This document shows positions 48,578 to 57,315 of a stretch of 64,000 bases of DNA, piece after piece. Position 1 is the stretch's first letter. Each line of letters opens with the position of its first letter. The position numbers and the translations under genes are program-made. Under the pieces are notes generated by a model. That model saw only the letters and a list, made by a program, of their open reading frames with translations. It ran no database searches and was not told the DNA's origin. The stretch is from Streptomyces ficellus (lineage in GTDB: Bacteria; Actinomycetota; Actinomycetes; Streptomycetales; Streptomycetaceae), in contig NZ_CP034279.1 in assembly GCF_009739905.1 (NCBI RefSeq), positions 7,006,001 through 7,070,000 of the forward strand. The letters are read 5' to 3'.

Positions 48578-50182
48578 ATGCGCGCCACCCCGTCCGGTCC
48601 CGGCACCACCCGCGCCCGCTCCTGGTGGGGCTGGGGCTACACCGACGCCCATCCCGACGACACCGAGTGCGCCGCCATGGGCGCCCTGGTACCGGGCACC
48701 CTGCCCCGCCCGCTCCCCGTACCCCGGGTTGCCGACCTGCGGATCGGCCGCCCCCGCGCAACGGCCCCGCCGGCGCTGGCGGACCGCATCACCGACGACC
48801 CCGGGGTGCGGGCGGCCCACGCCATGGGCAAGGCCTACCGGGACGTGATCCGGGCGTTGCGCGGTCGGCCCGGCCGGATCCCCGACCTGGTGGCGCGGCC
48901 GGCCGACGAGCGGGACGTGGCCGATGTGCTGCACTGGGCCGGCGAGCAGAACGTGGCCGTCATCCCCTTCGGGGGCGGGTCCTCGGTCGTCGGTGGCGTC
49001 GAGTACCGCGGGGACGACCACCGGGCGGTGCTGTCACTCGACCTGACCTCGATGGACCGGGTTCTGGAGATCGACACGGTCGGCCGGTCGGCCCGCATCC
49101 AGGCCGGTGCTCTCGGGCCCGTACTGGAAGCGCAGTTGCGACCGCACGGCCTGACGTTGCGCCATTTCCCGCAGAGCTTCGAGTTCTCCACACTTGGCGG
49201 CTGGCTGGCCACCCGGGCCGGGGGCCACTACGCCACCGGCCGTACGCACATCGACGACTTCGTGCAGTCGCTGCGCGTGGTCACCCCCGCCGGGGCCGGC
49301 GAGTCCTGGCGTCTGCCGGCATCCGGTGCCGGGCCGTCACCGGACCGCTTGTTCCTCGGCTCCGAAGGGGCGCTGGGCGTCATCACCGAGGCCTGGATGC
49401 GCCTGCAGGAGCGCCCGAGGTTCAAGGCGTCGGCTTCCGTCACCTTCGCGGACTTCGGCCAGGCACTGGACGCGGTGCGCACCATCGCCCAGTCCGATCT
49501 CACCCCGGCCAACTGCCGCCTCCTCGATGCCGGCGAGGCCCGGATGTCCGGCGCCTCCCACGACGGATCGGCGGTTCTGGTCCTGGGCTTCGAATCGGCC
49601 ACCGCCCCCGTCGACGACCGCCTCACCACTGCCCTGGAACTGGCGCGCGCTCACGGTGGCAAGGGCCGACCGAGGAAGACGGACCCCGACGCCCCGGTCG
49701 ACGCGGCCGTCAGCGCCTGGCGCTCGGCCTTCCTGCGCATGCCTTACCTTCGGGACGGCCTGGCCCGCATGGGCGCCGTCGTCGAGACCTTCGAGACCGC
49801 CGCCACCTGGGACAGGGTGCCCACCCTGATCGACGCCGTCCGCACCGAGGTCGCAGCTGCCGCCCTCAAGGCCACTGGACACCCGGCCACCGTCAACTGC
49901 CGCCTGACGCACGTCTACCCGGACGGCGCCGCCCCCTACTTCACGGTGCTGGCCGCCGGCCGGCCCGGAGACGAAGTGGCCGTCTGGGACGACATCAAGG
50001 CCGCCGCGAGCGACGTACTGCACCGCCACCGCGCGACCATCACCCACCACCACGCCACCGGCCGCGACCACCGCCCCACCTACGACCTCCAGCGCCCCCA
50101 CCCCTTCACCCTGGCCCTGCACGCCGCCAAAACCGCCCTCGATCCGCACGGCATCCTCAACCCGGGCGTCCTGATCGCCTGA
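48578..50182 (+). CDS. FAD-linked oxidase, alkyldihydroxyacetonephosphate-synthase-like
   Basis: A 534-residue PCMH-type flavoprotein. The N-terminal WWGWGYTDAHPD matches the family start; FAD-binding elements are VIPFGGGSSVVGGVE near 130, FPQSFEFSTLGGWLATRAGG near 190, and FLGSEGALGVITEAWMRL near 260; the C-terminus has the His-rich THHHATGRDHRP and DPHGILNPGVLI. In eukaryotes such enzymes exchange the acyl chain of acyl-DHAP for a fatty alcohol to make ether lipids; in bacteria the substrate is mostly unproven. It is divergent from TetR with two operators between them, so it is probably inducible. Confidence 0.9.
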   Translation: MRATPSGPGTTRARSWWGWGYTDAHPDDTECAAMGALVPGTLPRPLPVPRVADLRIGRPRATAPPALADRITDDPGVRAAHAMGKAYRDVIRALRGRPGRIPDLVARPADERDVADVLHWAGEQNVAVIPFGGGSSVVGGVEYRGDDHRAVLSLDLTSMDRVLEIDTVGRSARIQAGALGPVLEAQLRPHGLTLRHFPQSFEFSTLGGWLATRAGGHYATGRTHIDDFVQSLRVVTPAGAGESWRLPASGAGPSPDRLFLGSEGALGVITEAWMRLQERPRFKASASVTFADFGQALDAVRTIAQSDLTPANCRLLDAGEARMSGASHDGSAVLVLGFESATAPVDDRLTTALELARAHGGKGRPRKTDPDAPVDAAVSAWRSAFLRMPYLRDGLARMGAVVETFETAATWDRVPTLIDAVRTEVAAAALKATGHPATVNCRLTHVYPDGAAPYFTVLAAGRPGDEVAVWDDIKAAASDVLHRHRATITHHHATGRDHRPTYDLQRPHPFTLALHAAKTALDPHGILNPGVLIA

Positions 50183-50318
50183 CATGCGAGCCCGCTACGG
50201 TCCCTGACCCGACGGGGTCCTCCCCGGACCGCCCGCTCCACGAGGCCGGCTCAGTGCAGGCCTGGACCGCCATGAACGCGGAACAGCGGGGCTGTAAGGT
50301 CCAACCGGGGGTGATCGT

Positions 50319-50513
50319 GTGACTGACCACAGATGGGACGACGACGGTGAATTCCGCGACGCCGTCCAGGTGGCCGAACGAGCCACACGGTTCGGCTGGG
50401 CAGCGATTGCTGGCGCGGCAGGTGTGCTCGGCTGCCTACTGATCGCCATGGCTGTCACCTGTGTCGTCGCATTCATTGCGTGCCTGTACGTGGTGATGGC
50501 AATGGATTTCTAG
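50319..50513 (+). CDS. Small hydrophobic membrane protein
   Basis: A 64-residue candidate from GTG 50319: a charged N-terminus (TDHRWDDDGEFRDAVQVAE) followed by one or two transmembrane helices (FGWAAIAGAAGVLGCLLIAM and TCVVAFIACLYVVMAM). The amphipathic-then-hydrophobic pattern supports translation, and a purine-rich GGGGGTGATC lies upstream. No family is recognised. It is isolated, followed by a long non-coding stretch. Confidence 0.5.
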   Translation: MTDHRWDDDGEFRDAVQVAERATRFGWAAIAGAAGVLGCLLIAMAVTCVVAFIACLYVVMAMDF

Positions 50514-51540
50514 AACTGTTGGGCTCTCACACAGGGAGCCAGAGGCCCAGGAGAGCGGCAGCTACGGAAACGAGGAAGACGTCTTCGCGCGCAGGTACTC
50601 AGGGCGGGGGCCGTTCTATTCGTCTTGCCGACAGCGAGGCTGTCAGGCTTCTTGCGGGCACTGCCCAAGCCCAGCCGCTGGACGCGGACCGTTGCCGGCA
50701 ACTTCTCCGCCTTCTGCACGGCGGTGGGCCGGCGTTCGCGACCCCTGACGTGCCGGACGGCCGGAGCGCTTGCCCACGGCTGACCGCGCCCCCGTCGCTC
50801 GCCGCCGCGCTTCCGCTCATCGCCGTAGGACCCGGGCCGCGACGCAGTTGCACGAGCGCAGCGTCGGCCACGGCTACAACTCCACCGCCGCGGAGCTGGA
50901 ACCAGAAATGCTGGCCACCGGTATCGCTCAGACACGGTGGTCACCGTCCCCCGCATCCGCTGAACCGACCGTCTGGGGATACGTGCGCCCCGCTCCGAGC
51001 GCGGACGCGACCCGTCTTAAGGCGGTGGTGCCCCGAACACCGGACGGTTCCGGGGGGTACGTCCGGGTCGTATGCAGAGCTGGATCGGGTAGCCGTTTCC
51101 CGACTCAGCCAGAGGGGCGCGGCGTCGCCCTCGGGGTGAGGGCGCCGTCTCTGACACTGGGGCCGGTCGGTTGTACGTGCGTCGGTCATCCGGAGGGGCG
51201 TGCCGCGCTAGCTGGTGTGCGGCGGCGTCCGGGGTGCCGTACGATAATTCGGTTCCTGTGCCGACGTGTCGGTGTCAGTGATCGGACTTCCTGTTCCTTC
51301 TGTGTCGATCTTGGGGTGACGTCCTATTAACCAGGCCATGTAGTCGTCCGTGTTCCCCACGTGCTGTGTTGTCGCACGTGTCCGGGGGCGGACGTCGCGC
51401 TGGTCTGAGTTGCGTCACCCACCCCCAGTCTTCTTTCCCGGGTGCAGCTCTGCCGTCTGCCCCGGGCTTCGGTGTTTTCCGGCCTCGGTGCGGCTGTCGG
51501 CAGGGCTCCCCGATTCCTTTGGATCAGGAGTATTCCCGTC
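50514..51540. other. Kilobase region without a convincing gene
   Basis: Open frames here have no domain signals or usual codon bias, and G/C use at third positions is irregular. A hairpin-like stretch occurs near 51117-51150 (GCGTCGCCCTC against GAGGGCGCC). From 51200 the sequence is more T-rich and may be the long leader of the MFS gene at 51541, with an inverted repeat at 51358-51380. It may be decayed coding DNA. Confidence 0.5.
51358..51380. promoter_or_regulatory. Inverted repeat upstream of the MFS gene
   Basis: CACGTGC-nine bases-GCACGTG, perfect 7-base arms, about 160 bases before the MFS start. It can be an operator or a leader hairpin. Confidence 0.5.
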
Positions 51541-53022
51541 ATGTCTCCTTCCGCGCTCGGCAACGAGCCGCAGCACACCACCCAGCCCCCGACCTCCCCA
51601 GCACCTCACCGCCCGAGGAAAATGGCCCTTGCGGCCTGGATCACCCTCTTGGTACTCCTCACGGCCGAGCTGATGAACATGCTCGACCAGTCGGTGGTTC
51701 TGACCGCCCTGCCCGCGATCCAGGAGTCGACCGGCTCCGGACCGGTAGCGGTGCAGTGGCTGAGCACCGCCTATTCCCTGCCCGTCGCCGTCGGGCTGAT
51801 CACCGGCGGACGGCTCGGTGACATCTACGGCCGGCGCAGGATCCTGCTCATCGGCACCGCCGTGTTCACCGTCGCCTCGTTGCTGTGCGGTCTGGCCACC
51901 GGCCCAGGCATGCTGATCGGCGCCCGCCTGCTCCAGGGCGTCGGCGTGGCCGTGATGATTCCGCAGGTCCTGGCGACCATGCACGTCACCTTCGAGGGAC
52001 AGAACCGCAGCAAGGCGTTCGGTCTGTACGGGGCGGTCCTGGCCATCGCCAACGTCCTGGGCCCGGTCCTGGGAGGCGTGCTCACCCAGGCCGATCTGTT
52101 CGGGCTGTCCTGGCGGCCGATCTTTCTGGTCAATGTGCCCGTCGGGCTGGCCGTCCTCCTCCTCGGACGCACGTTTATTCCCGAATCGACGGTCCGCAAG
52201 GCCGACCGGCTTGACGTGGTCGGCATGCTGCTGTCCGGCCTGGCCATCGTCCTGGTCCTCTTCCCGCTCACCGAGGGCCACGCCCGCGGGTGGCCGCTGT
52301 GGTGCTTCGTCATGCTCGCCGCCGGCACCCTTGTCGTCGGCGTGTTCCTGCGCCAACAGTGGCACATGCAGGGCAACGCCCCGCTGGTAACCCTGCCCCT
52401 CTTCCGGGTCAGGCAGTTCTCCGGAGGCATGGCCGCGGACCTGTTGCACGGCCTGCTGTGTGGCCTGTTCTTCATGACCTGGACGCTGTACCTGCAGCGC
52501 GGACTGGGTCTGAGCCCGATCTACGCGGCCCTGGCCTTCGTGCTGCTTTCCGTGGGAGAACTGGGCGGCGCGACGGTCGCGGCGAAGACCGCAGGGCGTT
52601 TCGCCCGCCGTCTGCCGCAGACCGGAGTCCTCATCACGACCGTTGCGATGGCTGCCTACGGGCTCCAGATCGGCAGCCACCAGGCCGACCTGACCCTTCT
52701 GACGATGACTGCTCCGGTGGTCCTGATCGGCTTCGGTCTGGGCATGGTCTCCGGCCCGCTCACCGACTTGTCGTTGGCCAGAGTCCCGCACGATGACGCG
52801 GGCTCGGCCTCGGGCTTGTTCAACACCGCCATTCACCTGGGCATCGCGCTGGGCACGGCGCTGACCGCCGTGGTGTTCTTCGCCAAGACCGGCGGCTCTC
52901 CCGACGGTGCGGTCAACCGCGACGCGTTCGTCAACGTGCTGTGGTGGGTCGGCGCCCTCCTGGCCCTGATGTGGGCGCTGATGTTCAGCCTGCCCAAGCA
53001 CGCGAACAGGCAGGACGACTGA
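51541..53022 (+). CDS. MFS drug exporter, DHA2 (EmrB/QacA) type
   Basis: A 493-residue transporter with 14 predicted helices. Key DHA2 motifs: LMNMLDQSVVLTALPAIQES in helix 1, GRLGDIYGRRRILLIG (motif A) after helix 2, LLQGVGVAVMIPQVLATMHV, and LGPVLGGVLTQADLFGLSWR (motif C, antiporter) in helix 5. It exports hydrophobic drugs by proton antiport. No adjacent regulator is obvious; a long leader with an inverted repeat lies upstream. ATG 51541 follows CAGGAGTATTCCCGTC. A strong terminator follows. Confidence 0.9.
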   Translation: MSPSALGNEPQHTTQPPTSPAPHRPRKMALAAWITLLVLLTAELMNMLDQSVVLTALPAIQESTGSGPVAVQWLSTAYSLPVAVGLITGGRLGDIYGRRRILLIGTAVFTVASLLCGLATGPGMLIGARLLQGVGVAVMIPQVLATMHVTFEGQNRSKAFGLYGAVLAIANVLGPVLGGVLTQADLFGLSWRPIFLVNVPVGLAVLLLGRTFIPESTVRKADRLDVVGMLLSGLAIVLVLFPLTEGHARGWPLWCFVMLAAGTLVVGVFLRQQWHMQGNAPLVTLPLFRVRQFSGGMAADLLHGLLCGLFFMTWTLYLQRGLGLSPIYAALAFVLLSVGELGGATVAAKTAGRFARRLPQTGVLITTVAMAAYGLQIGSHQADLTLLTMTAPVVLIGFGLGMVSGPLTDLSLARVPHDDAGSASGLFNTAIHLGIALGTALTAVVFFAKTGGSPDGAVNRDAFVNVLWWVGALLALMWALMFSLPKHANRQDD

Positions 53023-53028
53023 ACCACT

Positions 53029-53064
53029 CCCAGGCCCCGGCCACCACGTCGGCGGGGGCCTGGG
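53029..53064 (+). terminator. Hairpin terminator after the MFS gene
   Basis: CCCAGGCCCC (53029-53038) pairs perfectly with GGGGCCTGGG (53055-53064), seven bases after the stop codon; inner GG/CC pairs may extend it. No T-run. Confidence 0.75.
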
Positions 53065-53471
53065 CCCTCACCCCTCTCACGAGCTGTCGCCTTCACCGCG
53101 TGGCCGAAGCCCGACCTGGCGTCGGTGTGAGCCGACGGAGTAGCCATAAGCAGAACAGCTTCTCAGAGCTCGCGGACGTGGCCCTGAAACCTGCCCGACG
53201 GCCGACTCGTCAGCGGCGAGCTGCGTGTGACGGCCCGCAGATGTCGTTCGGGGCGCCCCCGCGGCGAGTTGGCCCCGGCGGCCGGACCGCCGTTTGCCTC
53301 GTCCATGACATGCCGCCGTACTTCTTCGCCTTCACCTCCTCCCTATCGGCGGCAACGAGGTGTTGCACGTCCCGTACGGCGAGCTGCGCGGGCCGCTGAA
53401 GCGGCTGTGTCCATCGACCGCAAGCGGGGGAGCCCGTAAGCGCTTCGCTCGGAAATGGACGATCCGTCGAC

Positions 53472-53684
53472 GGCGCACGGGTCGAGCAGCTCGCCGGCCG
53501 GAAACGGCGGCGGGAACGGCCCTGCACCTTCGGCAAGTCCCTCCAGCGGCGTCGCAACGTCGTCGAGCGCTGCTTCCACCGCCTCAAGCAGTGGTGGGGC
53601 GTCGCCACCCGCTACGACGAGCGTCCCGGCCGCTACCTCACCGCCGCCACCCTCGCCAGCACCCTCATCCGGTTCAACACATGA
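53472..53684 (+). pseudogene. IS5-family transposase C-terminal remnant
   Basis: Translating with codon starts divisible by three gives GARVEQLAGRKRRRERPCTF, then RRRNVVERCFHRLKQW and WGVATRYDERPGRYLTAATL ending in TGA at 53682-53684. This is the conserved C-terminal block of IS5-type DDE transposases, with the catalytic Glu in VERCF. There is no start codon and the frame meets a stop at 53397-53399; the first two catalytic Asp regions are absent. So it is a 5'-deleted fragment. Terminal inverted repeats were not found. Confidence 0.8.
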
Positions 53685-53728
53685 TCGACAAGACGGCCCC
53701 TAGGGGTGGTCCGTGCGTTGCTTGCGGT

Positions 53729-54097
53729 CTAGCCCGCGCCCAGTCCCTCGGCGTGGTGGCGCAGGACCAGGTCGAGCAACCCGGGGAAGTGCTCGTCGAA
53801 TTCGGCGCGCCGCAGGCGGTTGAGCCGTTTGGACCCGGCGTCGCGCTGCTCCAGGAGCCCGGCCTCACGCAGTACGGCGAAGTGGCGGCTCAGGGTTGCC
53901 TTGGTGACCGGTACGTCGAAGCTCCCGCACGACCGCTCCCAGTCGCCGGCCCCGGCCAACTCGCGCACCAGCGACTGCCGCACCGGGTCGGCGAGTGCGA
54001 GCAGCGCCGTTTCCAGCGGCACGTCACCGGGGTCGGTGTGGACCGGGGGCGTGCGATGGCTGGTGGTTGCCGCTGCCCGTTGTCTGTGTGCCGTCAT
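53729..54097 (-). CDS. ArsR-like winged-helix regulator
   Basis: A 122-residue protein. LALADPVRQSLVRELAGAGD and VTKATLSRHFAVLREAGLLE, then LNRLRRAEFDEHFPGLL, are the ArsR/HTH_20 pattern. The metal-binding CVC motif of ArsR/SmtB is absent, so it probably senses an organic ligand or uses the single Cys (RSCGSFDVP). ATG 54097 was chosen over an upstream one because the conserved region starts soon after. It is divergent from the second MFS exporter, with a perfect palindrome between them, so it likely represses that exporter. Confidence 0.85.
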   Translation of the reverse strand: MTAHRQRAAATTSHRTPPVHTDPGDVPLETALLALADPVRQSLVRELAGAGDWERSCGSFDVPVTKATLSRHFAVLREAGLLEQRDAGSKRLNRLRRAEFDEHFPGLLDLVLRHHAEGLGAG

Positions 54098-54186
54098 GGC
54101 GGGGCTGCTCCGTCCCGACTCGCTTGGTCCGTGACGTGTGACGTACACGGATTGCAGAGTGTTCGATGATCTGCGTACACTCCAGA

Positions 54187-54206
54187 TGTTCGCTTGCAGG
54201 CGAACA
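54187..54206. promoter_or_regulatory. ArsR-type palindrome upstream of the exporter
   Basis: TGTTCGC-TTGCAG-GCGAACA, perfect 7-base arms, lies 90 bases from each of the divergent ArsR-like (54097) and MFS (54295) starts. A strong candidate operator. Confidence 0.7.
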
Positions 54207-54294
54207 GTCTATCCGGGTTAGTGGCGCGCCGCCCGACTCCCGCCCCCTCATCTGTCCTCATCGCCCGCCCGCAGGCGCGCAAAGAAGGAAACTT

Positions 54295-55746
54295 GTGTCA
54301 CACACCCAACACCCTGCGTCCCGGCCGTGGCTGACGCTCCTCGCCTCGTGCCTCGGCTTCGTGGTCGTCATCCTGGACGTCAGTGTCGTGAACGTCGCCA
54401 CCAAGGCACTCGCCGCGGACTTCGGAGGCAGCCTGTCCGGTCTGGAGTGGGTGATCAACGGCTACACCCTCACCTTCGCGGCTTTCCTCCTCACCGCCGG
54501 CGCCATGGACGACCGGTACGACCCCAGGCAGATCTTCATGTGGGGCTTCGGCCTCTTCGCCGTGACGTCCCTGGCCTGCGGCGCGGCCCCCTCGCTGGTC
54601 ACCCTCATCGTCGCTCGCGTCCTCCAGGGCATCGGCGCCGCGATGATCGTGCCCTCGTCCCTGTCGATCGTGAACACCAACTTCCCCGACTCGGCCGGGC
54701 GCACGCGTGCCGTCAGCCTCTGGGCCGCGGCCGGCGGAGTCGCACTCGCGCTCGGCCCGGTCGTGGGCGGTGTCCTGGTGGACTCCCTCGGCTGGCGTTC
54801 CATCTTCTACGTCAACGTCCCCATCGCGGCCGTAGGAATCCTGCTCGTCCGGGCGTACGCGCTGCCCGCCCCCGCCCGCGACGCCTCGGTCCGCCGCTCG
54901 CTCGACCTGCCGGGCCAACTCCTCGCCGTCATCGGGCTGGGCGCCCTCACCGGAGCGATCGTGGAGGCGAACGCGCAAGGCTGGACCTCCACGCTCGTCC
55001 TGACCTGCGTGAGCGTCTTCCTGGTCTCCCTGGCCGGCTTCATCGCGGTGGAACGCCGCAGCAGCGATCCGATGCTGCCGCTCCACCTCTTCAGCCGGAA
55101 GGCGTTCAGCTCCACCTCCCTCATCGGTGTGCTGCTGAATTTCTCCTTCTACGGCCTGATCTTCGTCTTCAGCCTCTTCTTCCAGCAGGTCTGGGCGTAC
55201 TCGCCCGTCGGAGCCGGACTTGCGTTCCTGCCGATGACCGCCGCCATCATGGTCGCGAACCTGGCGTGCGGGGCGCTGGTCAAGCACTACGGTGCCCGAG
55301 CCGTTCTGACTGCTGGCAACACCCTCGCCGCAGTCGGTTTCCTCGCCACGGTGCCGGCTCCCGACTCCGGTGCGTACGCGAACATGGTCGTGCAGTTCAT
55401 CGTCGCCGGCTTCGGCATCGGCCTGGTCGTCCCCTCCATGACGAACGCCATGCTCGGGTCGGTGGACCCGGCCAACGCCGGAATCGCCTCCGGTGTCCTG
55501 AACGCGTCGCGGCAGTTGGGCGGGCTCATCGGCGTCGCGGTGATGGGTCTGCTCGTCGGCCAGGCGTCGTCCGGTCACTTCCTGCCCGGACTGCGGGCCG
55601 CTCTGGTCTGGGCCGTGGTCGCACTCGTGATCAACGGGGTGCTGAGCGCGGTCGGCATCCGCAGGCCCGCGGAAGCCGCCGCAACGGCCCCGGCCGCCGC
55701 CACGCCCGGAACGAGGCACACTCCCCGTGCCGTCGACGCGCGCTGA
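54295..55746 (+). CDS. MFS drug exporter, DHA2 type, under ArsR-like control
   Basis: A 483-residue, 14-helix transporter. Helix 1 has LGFVVVILDVSVVNVATKAL (motif D1), the loop after helix 2 AGAMDDRYDPRQIFMWG is a degenerate motif A (R/K pattern altered: DDRYDPRQ), then VARVLQGIGAAMIVPSSLSI and LGPVVGGVLVDSLGWRSIFY (motif C). It should export a hydrophobic compound by antiport. GTG 54295 follows AAGAAGGAAACTT. It is divergent from the ArsR-like gene with a palindrome between them. The last 35 residues are a charged Pro/Ala-rich tail. Confidence 0.9.
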   Translation: MSHTQHPASRPWLTLLASCLGFVVVILDVSVVNVATKALAADFGGSLSGLEWVINGYTLTFAAFLLTAGAMDDRYDPRQIFMWGFGLFAVTSLACGAAPSLVTLIVARVLQGIGAAMIVPSSLSIVNTNFPDSAGRTRAVSLWAAAGGVALALGPVVGGVLVDSLGWRSIFYVNVPIAAVGILLVRAYALPAPARDASVRRSLDLPGQLLAVIGLGALTGAIVEANAQGWTSTLVLTCVSVFLVSLAGFIAVERRSSDPMLPLHLFSRKAFSSTSLIGVLLNFSFYGLIFVFSLFFQQVWAYSPVGAGLAFLPMTAAIMVANLACGALVKHYGARAVLTAGNTLAAVGFLATVPAPDSGAYANMVVQFIVAGFGIGLVVPSMTNAMLGSVDPANAGIASGVLNASRQLGGLIGVAVMGLLVGQASSGHFLPGLRAALVWAVVALVINGVLSAVGIRRPAEAAATAPAAATPGTRHTPRAVDAR

Positions 55747-55934
55747 ACACCGCGCCACCATCCCGCCGCATCCTTCGCCCCCCTGCGAAGGAAGGGATTG
55801 CCATGGCGAAACGTAGGGGAAGTGGCGGTGCAAGCTGTCCCGGAGTGGGCGGGACGTCGTCCCTCCGTGGCACATCGAAGCGAGTGCACCCGGACACGGA
55901 TGCTGCATGCCCTGGAGAGGCTGCAGGCGTTCAG

Positions 55935-56034
55935 AGAATCGAACGGACCAGCCCCCTCGCAGCCACTCCCGTGGGTACCGCTCTCATCCACGAAGCAAGG
56001 CACCTGCTCAGCCTGTTGGACGCGCAGCACAATC
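55935..56034 (+). pseudogene. LysR-type winged-helix fragment
   Basis: In the frame with codon starts divisible by three, RIERTSPLAATPVGTALIHE followed by ARHLLSLLDAQHN matches the end of a LysR HTH domain (the stretch after the recognition helix). The recognition helix itself is not readable in the same frame, although LHALERLQAF appears in another, and the ligand domain is missing. It is a short remnant just upstream of a DapA-like fragment. Confidence 0.4.
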
Positions 56035-56185
56035 CTGTGTCACCTGACCGGCGGCCCCCTACGACTGAGGTGGCTGCAGGTACCGGCGATGATGGTGGTC
56101 ACCGTCTTGCGGACAGTGGCGATCTGCGGCGGGGCGCTTGTCCGGTCGGCGAACAGCAGGTGCGCGGCCCCGAGGAGAGGCGAAT

Positions 56186-56461
56186 ATCTGTACCGCCGAT
56201 TATGCCGAGTTGATCGCTTTGTGGCATGGCGGGGCCGCTGGTCCGGCCCGCCGTCTGGGGGCCGTATTGGCCCGCCTGTCGGCCGTGCTCTTCGCTGAGC
56301 CGAACCCGGCTGTGATCAAGGCGGTGCTGTATGCCCGGGGCCGCATCCCTGCCCCGGCCGTCCGTCTGCCGCTGCTCGCCGCTTCTGGGGATGTTGTCCG
56401 CCGGGCGCTGGAGGTGGTTAGGGCTCCTGTTCACCGAGGCCAGGAAGGGGCCCTGATGTGA
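56186..56461 (+). pseudogene. DapA-like (dihydrodipicolinate synthase family) C-terminal fragment
   Basis: The frame ending with TGA at 56459 gives TADYAELIALWHGGAAGPAR, then LFAEPNPAVIKAVLYARGRI and VRLPLLAASGDVV. This is the conserved C-terminal end of DHDPS/NAL-family aldolases (LF-EPNP--VK-AL--G-I and RLPL). The TIM-barrel part with the Schiff-base Lys is absent, and upstream 56040-56185 cannot be read in one frame. So the gene is a 5'-deleted or frameshifted remnant. Its LysR-like neighbour suggests a decayed LysR-dapA pair. Confidence 0.6.
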
Positions 56462-56636
56462 CGTAAGCCCGCGTGGTTCCTCCCGTGGCGGCGAGTCGGC
56501 TTGTGCCCGGCGACGGTGCCGGCCACCGCCTTGCTGACGGGCGACGCCGGTCTCCTCAGAGCTGACCGGGGCGCGGCGTTGACGCGGTGAGCCTTCGCCG
56601 CACCGACCCGCGCGCATGGTGTGGGCGCGTGGGGGG

Positions 56637-57218
56637 TCAGGCCGGGGTGCGCAGTCCCGCCAGGAGCCGGTCGAGTGCCACTTCCGCGGCCTGGGTGTCC
56701 CCACCTCGTGCGATCCAGAGCGCGGCCTCGTTCATCGCCCCCGAGAGCAGCCGGGTCAGGGGCTGCGCCGGCTGGCCGGTGATGATGCCGGCCTCGGTGA
56801 GCGCGGTCAGGGCCTCGGCGAGGTGGCGGGCGGAGGCTTCCTCGTCCTGGGCGCGCCATTCGTCCCAGCCCAGGACGGTCGGTGCGTCGGTCAGCAGGAT
56901 CTGCCGCACGGCCGGGTCGGTGCCCGCTTGGAGGAAGGCCCGGCAGCCCGCCCGCAGCTGCTCCCAGAGGTCTTCGTGCCGTTCGGCTTCGGTCGCGACC
57001 CGCTCGCCCAGTTCCTGCTGCACTTCGCGGACGACGGCCCGGAAGAGCCCGGCTTTGCTGTCGAAGTGGTGGTACGCGGCCCCCTTGGTCACCCCCGCGG
57101 CCCGCGCGACCTCGGCCAGCACCACATGGTGGTACCCCTCGGCGGCGAACCGTCGCCGTCCTTCGTCCAGCAGCGCCCGCCGCGTGGCCGCCCGCTGCTC
57201 CGCCCGGCTGACCGTCAT
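56637..57218 (-). CDS. TetR-family regulator of the adjacent VOC gene
   Basis: A 193-residue TetR protein. TRRALLDEGRRRFAAEGYHH and VVLAEVARAAGVTKGAAYHH, then FDSKAGLFRAVV, form the DNA-binding domain; VTKGAAYHHFDSK is the recognition helix typical of the AcrR branch. The C-terminal domain has TDAPTVLGWDEWRAQDEEAS. ATG 57218 was chosen because the conserved part begins within 12 residues and a longer start overlaps the operator. It is divergent from the VOC gene across 97 bases with two palindromes. Confidence 0.92.
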   Translation of the reverse strand: MTVSRAEQRAATRRALLDEGRRRFAAEGYHHVVLAEVARAAGVTKGAAYHHFDSKAGLFRAVVREVQQELGERVATEAERHEDLWEQLRAGCRAFLQAGTDPAVRQILLTDAPTVLGWDEWRAQDEEASARHLAEALTALTEAGIITGQPAQPLTRLLSGAMNEAALWIARGGDTQAAEVALDRLLAGLRTPA

Positions 57219-57245
57219 CGTCCGCACCGCCCTTTCCCTTTCGCG

Positions 57246-57291
57246 TACCGGGGGTATGCTAGCGCCACGACTCACATACCCGGGGTATGTG
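57246..57291. promoter_or_regulatory. Two TetR operators with a shared TACC/GGTA core
   Basis: CACATACC-CGG-GGTATGTG (57273-57291) is a perfect 19-base palindrome; TACC-GGG-GGTA (57246-57256) is a second, shorter site. Both lie between the divergent TetR and VOC starts, the first one 24 bases from the VOC ATG. Confidence 0.85.
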
Positions 57292-57315
57292 AAAAGGGAC
57301 TGGAGAACCACTGTC

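Noticed and set aside
50480..51139. 219-residue plus-strand frame after the small membrane protein
   Set aside because: No domain, ribosome site or normal codon bias.
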